The notes beneath the pieces are model-generated. The model saw nothing but the letters and a program-made list of their open reading frames with translations, did no database searches and had not been told where the DNA came from. The translations under genes and the position numbers were made by a program. DNA of 64,000 nt from Thozetella sp. PMI_491. Its lineage: Eukaryota > Ascomycota > Sordariomycetes > Chaetosphaeriales > Chaetosphaeriaceae. The stretch is from positions 1 through 64,000 of the forward strand of contig MU270148.1 in the NCBI GenBank assembly GCA_021432635.1. Direction: 5' to 3'. Positions 46,840 to 58,141 of this stretch are shown here, piece after piece; within the stretch, counting starts at the first letter, position 1, and each line of letters begins with the position of its first letter.

Positions 46840-48014
46840 TCACAGGTTGATAGTGCTGTTTCCATATATGTTGATGTCCTCGTTGGAGACATACACAGCC
46901 TTACCAAGAACATTGATGGTCTTACTGACTCCCTGGTCCGCGGTGTCAGTGTTGAAACAAGCAGGAGAATAAAATGTGGGGGCCAATCACCTCCTGTGGG
47001 GCAGCGTTCGCGGGAAGCATCACTTTCCGGATGGCTGCCACGACGAGGCTGTAGCCTTCGTCCTTTTCGGTGCCGAACTTGCAGATGCCGATGTGATTGG
47101 CGTGGATTGGGGCCGCGTCACCACAGCCCGGAAGTTGGGCCGAGTCAGGCTCTACAACCTAGTACGCACCGCCGTGTCAGCATCCCAGCCCCGAAGAGGT
47201 CCTGTAGGCTGCCTATCGCACACCTGAATGAGCCCCGTCTTGCGCGTCTCATAGAAGAAGAAGGCCTCGATCTTATCTCCGGGTTTGGCCGAAGTCCTGC
47301 GCTTATTAAGTACCTCCGGGAATGCTCTCGTGAGCTCGTCGAGGCGCTCCGAGTCGACGCCGAGGAGCTTTAGTGTGCTTTTCTGAGTATCGACGCGGAA
47401 AACCTCTAGCACCCGTCGTACCATCTCGGCCGGCTTCGCGGCGCCGGAGCCGCGGAATGGCGTGCCGAGGAAAAGCATGCCTCGGAGGTTCTTGGTGATA
47501 GAGGAGGCTGCACCTTCGCTCTGCCGCTCGCCATGGATGAGGGCCTGAGCGGCCACGAGGCCGCCGAGACTGTGGGAGACGATAATAATGGGCCGGTCTT
47601 CCTGTACATTGCAATCGTGAATTAATACAGACGTTCCAATAATGCTTTCTTCGGGATGAGGCGAGACAAACAGTTTTGGTACTTGATCGCTCAGCCGAAA
47701 GCCTTGCCACCAGATCGTTAGCATCGCTGTGGATTTCGGTATTGGTAACTGCTGATTGATCCCGATGGGTGATGCCAGAGTCGTAGCCGAAGAGGAAGAT
47801 TCGGCTCTCTGGGGTGTCCTTGGGCAGCAGTTCCTGTGGCCAAAGGACACCATCCTTAGACCACGTATCCACCATATTGCCTCTCAGGCCATGGAGGAAA
47901 ACAATGCTTCGGCGCCATTATTAGAGACGTATAACTTAGTAGCGATATTTTAAGCTCTTACTCCACCTTCGCGTTTTCCGCATCGTACACCTTCTTGAGG
48001 CCGATGTCCGCCAT
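46840..48014 (-). CDS. SesB-like lipase/esterase with C-terminal putative amyloid motif
   Basis: Five exons join in frame (47,962-48,014; 47,672-47,906; 47,224-47,601; 46,991-47,158; 46,840-46,932), giving 308 aa. It is an alpha/beta-hydrolase of the DUF676/PGAP1-like type. It shows IVFLHGLRGN (19-28) with the oxyanion region, nucleophile S107 in SHSLGG, FLGTPF, and the catalytic-His region IHANHIGICKF near 240. The last exon encodes a 30-residue tail with two similar segments, INVLGKAVYV and INIYGNSTIN. The divergent neighbour encodes an NLR-like protein with the related ITAHGNAANV and INIGSKAETV at its N-terminus. In other fungi, lipases of this sort (SesB/SBP) are clustered with NLRs and share amyloid motifs with them. 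Inference: an effector hydrolase switched on by templating from the NLR-like partner. The hydrolase call is firm; the motif call is by eye. Confidence 0.85.
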
Positions 48015-48793
48015 CGTAGAGTGATGATCACCAAAGAAAAGGTCTGAGTGGTGAGATCGAATTGGTAAAGATATGGTCATTTATAAAACGGCTTTGTGGG
48101 AGTGACGTTGAGAGGTACTGTCTAGTTGCCCGATGATGTGGTAAATAGAATACGTTGGTCAGTCCCAAATACCCGCCTAGGAAATTCCTCGATCGGCGCT
48201 AGCCTGCGCACAAGACACGTCCCGCCCGGCTATCGCTTACCTGACTGACTTTTGGCCAGATAGGGATGATAACATGTCATAAAAAGGCTACCGGCTGCCT
48301 GGAGCTGAGAGCGAGCGCATATTTAGACCCCTGGATCACAAGCACCGTGGCCACACTGTGTTGCACCTTTTTCAGAGCCTGCTTCATCGAACGCGGCACA
48401 GCACCGCCAAGAGCGGGGTAGATACCCAGGCCTAGGAGTTTAACAGTGGTTTCTGGTACATGTTTCAAGATGGCTAACGCCAGCTTGTCTAACGTTCTCG
48501 CTAGAGTTAGGGTTGGGACCAAATGAAAGGGCTAGCACTGACGGCTCTGTATCCAAGCCGTGTCCGACGATTTCTCCATGAAATGAAGCTACACCGGCAA
48601 CACTTCTCAGTCTTCGGATCAATATCAAGCTAGACGAGGCCGCGCTAGGCTGTGGTACGAGTTGGCTATAGCTCTAGGCAGTTGGGATCTAGTGATCAGT
48701 CCCAACCCCCCCACTCCCAGATACTTGACCATCGAGGCAACACTTCACTATCACACTAGCATTCCTGAAACATCTAGAGCGGTAACATACTCT
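48015..48793. promoter_or_regulatory. Divergent intergenic region of the lipase-like and NLR-like genes
   Basis: About 780 bases separate two divergent start codons. The reading frame upstream of 48,794 stays open back to 48,662, so a longer NLR-like N-terminus is possible. I see no clear TATA box. A reverse frame of 81 codons (48,277-48,522) has no domain character. Confidence 0.45.
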
Positions 48794-51126
48794 ATGGCAC
48801 CAGCTTCTGCAATGTCTGTTGGTATCACAGCGCATGGCAACGCCGCAAACGTGGCCGAAACCGTGAATGCTGAGAAACAGGAGATAAATATTGGCTCCAA
48901 AGCCGAGACTGTTTCAATGAGGAATAAGTCTCGCAAAGAAGTCAACAGCAACAACCGTGAATATACTTCTTACACGTATAACAACTACAATTACAATGCC
49001 CCGCGAAACAATCTCCCAGCATCCCGGGTGATCGGCGTCCACCTTCCGCCAGATGCTCCATTGACGTGGAGCTTGAGAGATCGCCGATTCTCTTCACTAG
49101 ACGATGAGTCGAAGGAGGTCGATCAAATGTGGGGTTTTCTGAAGCCTTCCCTTGAATTTTTTACTTAAGAAGCTTATTATTGACCAGAAACCATCGATGG
49201 AACCGAACATTGCCTCTTGTTGAGGAGCTGGACGAGGCCCTATCTGGGTTTCGGGCTGCTTCCCCTGGCAACGACTCTGAAGCTCTAAGCACAGATACAG
49301 GCGAAGAGCCGCTGGACCTGAAGGATATGAAGAAAGGCATACTTGGAGAACTGAAGCGAGCACGGAAATACTATCGAAGGGGTTCACTGAAGCAAGACCC
49401 CCTGGCATTGGTCGTCAGAAAAATCGAAAAGGATATCGACCCATTTTTCTTGTTATTAGGTTCCCTTGTTGGCAATGAGCATCGTTCTTCGCTCTATCGT
49501 GAGGCAGCCTCCTTCAAATCGCATCCAGCATCCCGTTCTAATATATCCAATCTTGTAGGAGCTATACATCTTATGCTTAAAGTCAGTCCGCCGTTTGCGT
49601 TCTTTCGCGTCGGCGCCAGTTTACTGATATCTAGAAGGGAGTAGGAGACAGCACAACATATCAAGACTTCGGCATCGAGTGTTTACAAAAGTGCCTAACC
49701 GCGTTATGTTGCGCGCCGGAGTATCTTGGTATGAGCGAGAGTCACCGGCGGATGATGGGAGAGACTGTGGACATCTTTGAAGGCCTCGCTGGGCTACTCA
49801 TACAATTTCTGAATATTGGCGACCAGAAGCTTTCAGGTGTGTACAAAGAGCCCATTGTACTTCTGATGTGATCTGAGGGCTCACTAATAGAATTATCCGA
49901 AGGAACCGAGAAGGACTCTATAGAGCGAAATATTGACGAGTTCCGACTTTGCCTAATGTCAGCAAACGATCGCTCTAGGGATTTACAAAAGCCACCTCAG
50001 GACATCAATTTTCTGCCAAGCCAGATCGATGGGGGCGATTTAAACATCGTCAATACATATCTTATTCTATATGCTTCGACGCCAAACTTGCCCCAGAACC
50101 ACGGTCGGCCCAGAAGGCAAAGTAATACACCACTGCTTTCTTTCCCCAAAAACAAACTCCATGTCGCAATACTAACCGGGAGATGGCGAAGGTGCGTCGA
50201 TGGTATTAAGGAGCCTCGGCGATGAAAAGCAAAGACAATCGTCCCTCACATCTGCAGGTACGCAATTTCGTACTCTCCAATGCTACATCGGTATCGTGGG
50301 GTTAGAAGTAGCAGACTAACACTGTACAGGCATTGCACCCTCTGAACTTCTCACGTACCTACCTTACAACTCCAGGGCAAGAACCGCGGACATCGAGAAC
50401 TGTAACTCCCATGCTCAAGTAGCACCGGTCCAGATGCAACGACTCTCGAGCCTGACGAGAAAAGTTGAGTTTCAAGCCTGGCTCAAGGAGGTGTCCCAAT
50501 CTTCCGCTCTGCTCGTTCATGGTAACTTTGGGGCTTCTAAATCGATCACCCCCCTCTCCTATCTCTGTGCGCAAATTGCGAAACAGTATGACGAGAAGGA
50601 GGGGTTCCTGGTCCTCACCTACTTCTGTAGCCTCCACGCAGACGTCTACGGCCCTAAGAGCACAAGCGCACGGGCAGCCACCATTATATCGGACATGATA
50701 GGGCAAATTCTATCACACCCCGAATCGTCGTCCCTTGTCTACAATTCGGAATCTATAGATAGGAACCTGCTCAAGAACATCAAGAAGCAAGACTACAAGA
50801 CGCTATCTAAAGTATTTGTAGAATTGGTACGGGAACTGCGGCAGTTGAAGATGGTCGTCCTCTGCCTCATCGACTCTATCTCCCGATACGAGGTTCCTTC
50901 TCGGGAGAAAGAGACGCAGAGTATGTTGGAAATGTTGGAGAAAGTCGTCAACTCCCAGCGAGGCAACAAACGGAGCTCCAACGATAAGATGGTCTTCAAG
51001 TTGATGATAACGGATGGGGCGAGGAGCTTGTTTGCGCACAAGTACTTTCAGCCGGACGAGAAAATAGAAGTAACACAAAACATAGTCGGCAGTGGGTTGA
51101 AAAGGCTAGAACTTGGTTGTAACTAA
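48794..51126 (+). CDS. NLR-like STAND protein with N-terminal putative amyloid motif
   Basis: Six exons join in frame (48,794-49,128; 49,188-49,581; 49,638-49,836; 49,891-50,121; 50,183-50,257; 50,330-51,126), giving 676 aa. Residues 11-20 and 31-40 form paired segments ITAHGNAANV and INIGSKAETV, followed by an Asn/Tyr-rich linker. About 110-400 is a helical region resembling the N-terminal helical domains of fungal NACHT proteins (IHLMLK, LTALCCAPEYLGM, DIFEGLAGLLIQFLNI). The nucleotide-binding-like part starts near 470: LLVHGNFGASKSITPLSYL sits where the P-loop should be but departs from GxxxxGK[ST], and CLIDSISRYE is a Walker-B-like strand. The protein ends soon after, with no WD, TPR or ankyrin sensor. 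It is divergent from the lipase-like gene with the matching motif. Gene model good; function inferred. Confidence 0.75.
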
Positions 51127-52407
51127 GGAGAACTGGGCTTATCTGTCAATCCACATAGATGATACCATACTTAGTCTCTCCAAGCACTGTGTCAATCGTC
51201 AATCTAGTAGCAGTAGGAACAATTGATTGTGGAGGGATGCGGCTACGTTGGGCTCTTAGAGCCTCATCCCAAACCTACTTCTTAGCTCCTTAGTTCTCAG
51301 TTTTGGTTCGTGCGTGGATGGAGAGGCCCAGCTTCCCCTCACAGGCAAAGCCAATCAGAGGACCAAGAGCGTTCATTTGTTCTTAGAACAAGGCGCATCT
51401 CGTTTCCGTGTCGCGTTTTGTGGTTCTCGCAGTGGATATCCCAAGACCCTACCATCTCTGCTGCTCGAGACACCCGACTAGCTCTTCTCCCTGCGGTCTC
51501 TTAGCTTCTCTGCGCTTCTCCAATCCTAGTCTCACTGTTCCAGCCGGTGTTCTCGCCTCCTACTTTGCCCCTAAGTCGGCTCCTCACTGTTTCGCGACGA
51601 AACTGGTTGAGCGAGCTCTGTTAAGTGACCTGCGTTGCTCTCGGTGCACAAACTACCGTAAACTTCTGCAATGATTTACTGGCCGTCGCTGTCATACATG
51701 CAAGCAGATATGCGATATCTTCTAGAAGGCGTGGCGAGCAATTCTTTTGAACTATTTAACGGTATGTGAAGGAGTGGATTGAGATCCCGATTCAAGTTCC
51801 ACGCGAGAAACTATGGAGTACAGGCGCACCTTACCATAGAGCCGGGCAATAGAAACAATCTTCCGTAAACGTTTCCGGGCCCGGACTTGGAATTCAGTCG
51901 TCGAACAGACCATGGGCTCTTTACCCGGGATTCCTTGTCTGCTGTTTACAAGCGCCCCAATCGTGAGCGTGCCGTTGACAGGCGCCCCAATCACGACTGT
52001 CTCCATCGCTGAAACCCTAGATTGGACGACACAAATGTCACGTTTAGTGCCTTGCTCTAGATATTCGCAGGTCTGGTCGGCTATATTAGAAATTCGAATG
52101 GTGTTTTATCCACATATTGAATTCAAGCGCCAAACCTTTCCAGGTTTGCTTCCCTGGCGCGACCTTCAACATCATTTTGCATCAAACTCTTCCAGGGTTA
52201 TTTGCTAATATATTATCTCGGGCTTTTAAGGCATAGCCGAACTTGATTAGTGCGGATCAGAGTCAACTCGCGGGGCCGCTTGGATTTGTCTCATAGGCTT
52301 TTGTGAATAAATACACGACGGTCCCATCATATCAGGAATGGACTTTCTTAGCGATAGAACCCAAGTCTACGTATGTATTGAAGGAATCTGGTATTGAATT
52401 CGCCAGA
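51127..52407. other. Intergenic, no convincing gene
   Basis: About 1.3 kb. Open frames of 60-98 codons on both strands (for example 51,408-51,674 plus and 51,752-52,006 minus) lack domains and splice partners. A C-x-x-C pair at the end of the first is the only feature. The stretch may include remnants of a lost C-terminal part of the NLR-like gene, but I saw no repeat motif to support that. Confidence 0.45.
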
Positions 52408-53240
52408 ATGAAGTTGAACCTATTGCTGGTCGCTGCCGACCTCGCTGCCGTTGGAGCAGCGCAAAAGATCAAAGTCAGTAAGTCCCACATCCCATCCCTC
52501 CTCGACGTGTGCAGACAGCTCTAGCCATGCTAACGCGCCCCAAAGTGTTGCTTGGAGACTCTATTACGGAAATCACTTGTTGGCGGCCGTTAGTATGGAA
52601 CCAGCTGTCCTCTGCCAATTTAACAGACAGCATACAACTTGTCGGCTCGATGACCGACCTCCCCAGCAACTGTCAGAAGCCGGCGGGTTTTGACTCGCAC
52701 CACGAGGGGCATTCGGGATACCAAGCGTACGACGTTGCGAAGACCTACATTGTCGGATGGGTGCAAAACACCAAGCCGGATGTGGTTCAATTCATGCTTG
52801 GAACAAACGATGTCAACATTGGGAAGCGGGACGCTGGCACCATTCTCGATGCTTATACCTCGATTCTCGGTTCCCTACGTGCTGCTAACCCCAAGGTCAG
52901 CGTCATCGTAAGTACCCTGGAGGATTTCCATATTGAAGTTATCAAGCTTTTTGACACAAGTTTTCGTCGTCGCGACCAGATCGACAAGCTCATTCCCACT
53001 AGCTGGAGCGACAAAACCATTGAGGCGGTTAATACCGCCATCCCAGGCTGGGCCACGCAGCGCAATACTGCCCAATCCTCTGTCACGGTTGCCGACTGCT
53101 CTCGCGCAGCAGGCATGACTAACGACATGTTGCGGAGCGACAAAGTGCACCCCAACGACCAAGGCGACCGGTTTATTGTCAAGCAGCTCAGTCCGGTTTT
53201 GGTTAAGGTGATAAGAGCAAAGATTGAGGCATCCGCTTGA
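52408..53240 (+). CDS. Secreted SGNH acetyl esterase, CE3-like (acetylxylan esterase)
   Basis: Two exons (52,408-52,477 and 52,546-53,240) joined over a 68-base intron give 254 aa. Residues 1-18 look like a signal peptide (LLLVAADLAAVGAA). SGNH blocks are all present: block I LLGDSITE with nucleophile S29; a CE3-like GFDSHHEGHSGYQA segment (71-84) with the block II Gly; block III MLGTNDV with N111; and block V DKVHPNDQGD near 222-231 with catalytic Asp and His. CE3 enzymes remove acetyl groups from xylan. No carbohydrate-binding module is attached. The start was chosen because it gives a signal peptide and the intron keeps GDSIT in frame. It sits beside xylanase and feruloyl-esterase genes, which fits. 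A generic SGNH lipase is the alternative. Confidence 0.85.
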
Positions 53241-55608
53241 GATCTATGGAGTTGTTATTGAGGCATGGAGAGGCTGTATTTCGACATTGCTGGTATCACA
53301 GGAATACCTGTACGGATTACAACTGGGCGAGGCAAAAGTCACAGTATTCGTGGTGATCATGCATTCTGCTTGTCGCTGGTGGTGATGGACAGTTGATCGT
53401 AGAGGCTCGATCCTACTGCGCTGATACCGTCCGTGAGTGGAGCATAAGTACACGTACATTCATGAAAAGATGGGGATTTTTACGGAGATACTGCCCGACG
53501 GGTAGCACATCCCAGGCTGGCTGGGCAAGGTCGCCGGCTTGGTCAGGTTCCATAATAATATGTCGATCGTCGGGCTACGAGAACTTGATGTAGCCGAGCG
53601 ATAATCGGTGAAATGTACGCAACTTTTGATTTTATTCTAGACGAACAGCTTTGGGGAGCCTTTTTTTTAATCTCATGGGGAGTACTGTCAGCTGTTAACC
53701 TTGGCATGCCATTTCAACAGAGCATAAGGGCTCCCTGTTTCGGGTAATTGCATATCGATACGCGAGGGTATCCAGCCTCATTCTCGATCTCTCCCCCAAT
53801 TTTAGCCAATATGCTGGTGGCTTCCTAGGGCACCATATATTGTATGGAATTATACAGAAACTAGGGGATACCACTTTGACTATTGTAGAAACACAGCTCT
53901 TGTACATAACAGGAGAGAGGAAAGTACACTTGAAAATGTCGAGGTCATAAGAGTATTATTCTAGTGGTCTGGCGCGTGATGGATTTAACCAGGGCGGGGT
54001 AATTGATTATACTTCTCATTGGCTATATTCAAAGCTAAATCAAGAGAAGATAAATGCCTACAATAGAACGACATCACCTTAATTATATTTCTCTTTTAGT
54101 ACGACCACAGCGTCTATACATTTATACCCCTAGTATCCCTCTCGTCCTTCAGACATCTTATACGTTAAATCATGCCTGGAACGATTACTTACCAAGCTGC
54201 CTCCTCTGCCTCGCTTATACCGATATTTGGCACCGTTGAGATGGAGCAGATAATCAAGAACAACAAGGATATCAACCTCGAGATATTGAGCCAAGCCTCT
54301 CCTACTCTTGGCTTAGAAGCGACGACACACTTATGTACTACGCTCGGAGAGACCAGAAGGTATTGCGTACCTAAACCTTCCATGAAATTGTCAGTGGACC
54401 AAAGCTCGACACCATGTCTTATAGGGTGTGTACCACAGAGGAGAATCTGTAGAAAAGTTTTACAAGCATTTTTGTTGTAGTGCTTTTTTATGTCCTGAAA
54501 ATAGACGAAAAACACTTTGGGCCGTAATAAGGATGGATACTATACACCTAGGAATATAGCAGCGCTTTGGTGCTAGAAACAACCAGAGCATCAATTAGCC
54601 TTTAATACTTTGTCTCCATCTTCTTTCCAATCTCGTTTGGCATCTTATATCTAATCGAGCGCATGCTGCTTATAGATTATAGTCTCAACGCATTCTATAT
54701 GGGGGGTCCTATGCTAGAGACTCCTAACTAGGTCTATCAGTGATTCTTCTAGCGCAGGATAGATGATATTTCTAGTGACTTAGTAGAAATTTTACATTGT
54801 TATGAAATTGGTTATTTCCCAGGGAAAATAGAGTGAGAAAGGCTTGGTTATGTTTTGTTTAAACTCAGCGCTATACTATAAAACAATATTTGGAATATAG
54901 CGATCCACCTCTACTAATGCTATATACATCAGTCATAACTTAGCCCTATAAAATATAAAGCAGGAGTATTAGAATATACTAAAATCATACAGGAACTTAA
55001 GGACAAGGTTCCTCTAAAGAGCACAGCTCGCTTGACACGCCAGCTTTCTATCAACGTTACCTTCTTCATTCCCAACTTTATTATATACTCTTTGAAGAGG
55101 AAGACGCCTGTAGCTATTACTAACTATATTACAGCACAGTATAACTTATGTATTATTTACTCGCAGGATGGAGACTCTTTAGTATAGGGATAGAAGAGTC
55201 ACGTGAACTTGCCTTCCTACTCCCCCTGATTCCCCCACTGGGGTATAACTCATCAAAGACCCAGCAAAATTAGTTAGGAAGATTGTAGTTCATGCCCTGA
55301 TTGCGACTAATTGAGTTAGTTAGGGTAGCAACTCCGGCTCTATTAGTCTTCCAAGCTAACAACTTCATTTAAGAATTTGCCTGGTTCCTCTACCCACGGC
55401 TCTAGATGGCCCGAGTTCCGGGGTGGAAATATGTACAAATAGTGATCAAATATAGTCAATGAAAAAAAAACCGACTCGACATCCGAACTACTCAAATGGG
55501 ACGACTCGGTTGTGGGGCCTAAGATTTCTGATCCAGGCACTAGCTATAACCCTCCTTGGAAAACTTTGTATATGCCCTGCTGTGCCTGGCGGTAGGTTGG
55601 TGGCGTCG
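53241..55608. other. Intergenic, partly AT-rich, no gene recognised
   Basis: About 2.4 kb. The first 700 bases are of normal composition. From about 53,940 to 55,150 it is AT-richer, with broken frames only. Two overlapping frames near 54,172-54,515 (102 codons plus, 108 minus) have no domain match that I know. It may be the remains of an old gene or transposon. Confidence 0.45.
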
Positions 55609-56664
55609 CTACGCTGACCATGCGTTCAAGATTGAGTTGTAATCGGGCTTCTTCTGGTAATTCTTATCCCAGATTAGGGGAAGAGAGTTTTGAATCCAGG
55701 TGTGTGCGTCAGTGAAGCCCCATGCCGTGATGCCGACGCAGCGAGAGACCTGCTTGCACGCCGACACGACGGTTGCGTAGTCGATAGCCTGCTGATTGAA
55801 GTTGGGGTTGCTGGCCGGGGTGGCCATGTCCAGCTCCGTGTACGCAACATCGACACCCAGGGCGGTGAAGGCTTGCAGGTTGCTTACGAGCGGGGAGGCA
55901 GAGCCGACTTGGCCGGTAGTCATATGACCCTGCAAACCCATTCCATGGATCGGAGCCCCATACGCCTTGACCATCTTGATGAGGTTCTGAGCGCCGGTTG
56001 ACTTCCGGCCTGCCTTGTCGCAGTTGTAGTCGTTATAGTAGAGCTTGGCAGAAGGGTCCGCAGCCGCGGCGGCAGCGAAGGCAATGGGGATATAGGCAGG
56101 ACCGATGGTTCGTCCCCACACGGAATCAGAGGATCGATAGGTTCCATCTTCATTAAGCGCCTCGTTGACAACATCCCAAGCGTAGCATTTACCCTGAGAT
56201 CCAGGTTAATACCCGTTACCCGAGCTGATAATCGGAAGGCTTACCTTGTAGTGGGTCACCACGTTCTGGATGTGGTTCTTCATAATTGAGATCAGAGTAG
56301 CATTGTCAAAGTTGCCGTTAGTTACCCAGCTGGGGACTTGGTTGTGCCAGACGAGGTTGTGGCATCGCATCATCTGGCCGTTCGCTTGTGCCTGAGCCAC
56401 AATCCGGTCCGCATTTCCGTAACTGAAGACATTACGTTGAGGCTCCAGAGCATCGAATTTCATTTCGTTCTCGCACGTGTATGAGCCGAAGTCCTGGTTG
56501 TTCTTGGCGATGTTGTTGGCGACTGTTTCGCCCAAAATTGTGGGGTTCATTGCCGTTCCCCAGTATCGGCCAACGGCCTTGGCGCGGGCATTGAGGCCAT
56601 CCGCCGACGCGAGTCCCGTAAGGGCTGCTGCACAGCCAACAACGGCAGTCTTGAAGGAAACCAT
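55609..56664 (-). CDS. GH10 endo-beta-1,4-xylanase
   Basis: Two exons (56,245-56,664 and 55,609-56,193) joined over a 51-base intron give 334 aa, the usual size of a single-domain GH10 enzyme. A signal peptide is visible (FKTAVVGCAAALTGLASA). GH10 hallmarks: YWGTAMNP early, ENEMKFDALEP, RCHNLVWHNQVPSWV, acid/base E151 in DVVNEAL, GMGLQGHMT and nucleophile about E260 in YTELDM, closing with ITAWGFTDAHTW. The intron lies just before the DVVNEA strand. There is no CBM1. It cleaves the xylan backbone outside the cell. It is divergent from the CE1 esterase gene across a 1.5-kb intergenic region with GGCTAR motifs. I started at MVSFKT because an upstream Met (56,700) would spoil the signal peptide. 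Confidence 0.95.
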
Positions 56665-58141
56665 GGTATCAAGAGTTCTTCGAATGAGTCGAGGAAGCAC
56701 GGAGGACAGCAGCTAGGTAGCTGGGGACGCACGAGCATGAATCTTTATCCATCACGGCACGGCTTCCCGTATTTATGGATATCTAAAAGGGCCGATATTC
56801 CAAGTAGCCAACAATTGGAAGCCTGGGGGCATACGGTCAGAAGCCGCAGGGGCTCAAGGATGTCTTCCAAAGCTTTACCCGAGTCTGGTTGCGATTCCTC
56901 TATACGTGGAATCCATATGTGCGAATAGAACAGCCTGGCCCCCGGCAAATTACTTTCTCGGTCTCAAAGTCAAGGAAGATTTTTGATGCTATGGACGGAA
57001 AATCTCGATGTATTTCTATGATAAATACGTACTTTCTTTGACAGTTGAGGTTCCGGCCAGAACCAGGGCTCAGTGGCCTTGTACTCCAAGCGCGCCAATC
57101 GCGTGGCGCCAGTCGGGCCCTAGTTTTTGGTCGAGACAAAGTAAGTCGCCTCAGCAATAATTCGGAAACGCTGGTAGCGATTTTCATGCACCCCTGTCGC
57201 CCATCCTTGCCCGAATATAGAAGGACTGTCACACTAGTCAGTTCCAAGCAGTCAACTATCTACAAAAGTATCTCATCAAGGAGCCTAATCCTTAACAATA
57301 ATCCGAGACGAACTCTGCCCGTGGCCGCTTATCTCAAAAGGGTCACTAGTTACAGTTAGTGGCTAATATTAGCGTCAGTGATGGAACTTTTTCTTGTAAC
57401 TTGGTCGGTTCATTCATCTTTCCGTGTCGAGAGAGGTCTAAAGTACCTACGCCTAGGACGGAGTGACAAGATTTTCCGAATGTCGCTGCGAAGCGAGTTG
57501 GTCAAGGTTTGCGGACTGATGTGGTAGTTACAGCGAGGTGTCAGAAGTTCGAAGCCAGGTTGATGTTACATTGCCAAGCATTCCTGCGCTAGGCCGAATA
57601 GCATCGGCTAGTTTTCCTTAGATGTTTCGGGCATAGCTAGCAGAGCGACGCAACTGCCGTGAGAATGCTATTGGTGGAACGGGTTGTCTTGAGACAGTTT
57701 AAACCCTCGATGCGATGCACCACCATCAAGAGGATGGTTTGGTTACTTTCTTGCGGTTCTATCCCTCCGCATTCCAGAATTTGACTGTTACGACTCCATA
57801 ACCATTGTTTTATTGCAAGTGCCAAGGACGCGGCGTCGTTCAGAAAGGCCGAAATAGATTGAGAAGGGTCGTCGTATCCGTCAATCAGTTGCTAGGTGGC
57901 TAGACACACGCATATGGCTTTGACGTTTTCGAAGCCATGCATAGTGACGCGCACCGGAAGGCGCATATAGAAAGCGGTGGAGAAGATTGTTCTTATTGTT
58001 CCATAAAGATCCGATCAATATATAACTAAAAAGAAACAATCCCCCTCTCCTGCCGCGCTGAACCCCAGTAAGCGATCATTCCACGATCAAGTTCTCTGCC
58101 AGTTAGCTAGCTTCTCAACGGCGCCCAGGATATCTTCCAAG
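56665..58141. promoter_or_regulatory. Divergent xylanase/esterase promoter region with GGCTAR motifs
   Basis: The 1.48 kb between the GH10 and CE1 start codons contain GGCTAA at 57,361-57,366 and GGCTAG at 57,606-57,611 and 57,898-57,903. GGCTAR is the known binding motif of the xylanolytic activator XlnR/Xyr1 in several ascomycetes. A CCCCAG (reverse CTGGGG, fitting the CreA consensus SYGGRG) stands at 58,063-58,068, 74 bases before the CE1 start. Motifs this short occur by chance; only their clustering and position give weight. No other gene is supported here. Confidence 0.5.

Noticed and set aside
48277-48522. 81-codon minus frame between lipase-like and NLR-like genes
   Set aside because: No signal, no domain, lies in the divergent promoter region.
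51310-51674. Plus-strand frames after the NLR-like stop codon
   Set aside because: Ser/Leu/Pro-rich with no repeat units; could not be joined in frame to the NLR-like gene by plausible introns.
54172-54515. Overlapping 102- and 108-codon frames on opposite strands
   Set aside because: No recognisable domain, no introns, AT-rich surroundings; cannot choose a strand.
55690-56001. 103-codon plus-strand frame over the GH10 gene
   Set aside because: Antisense shadow of the xylanase catalytic exon.
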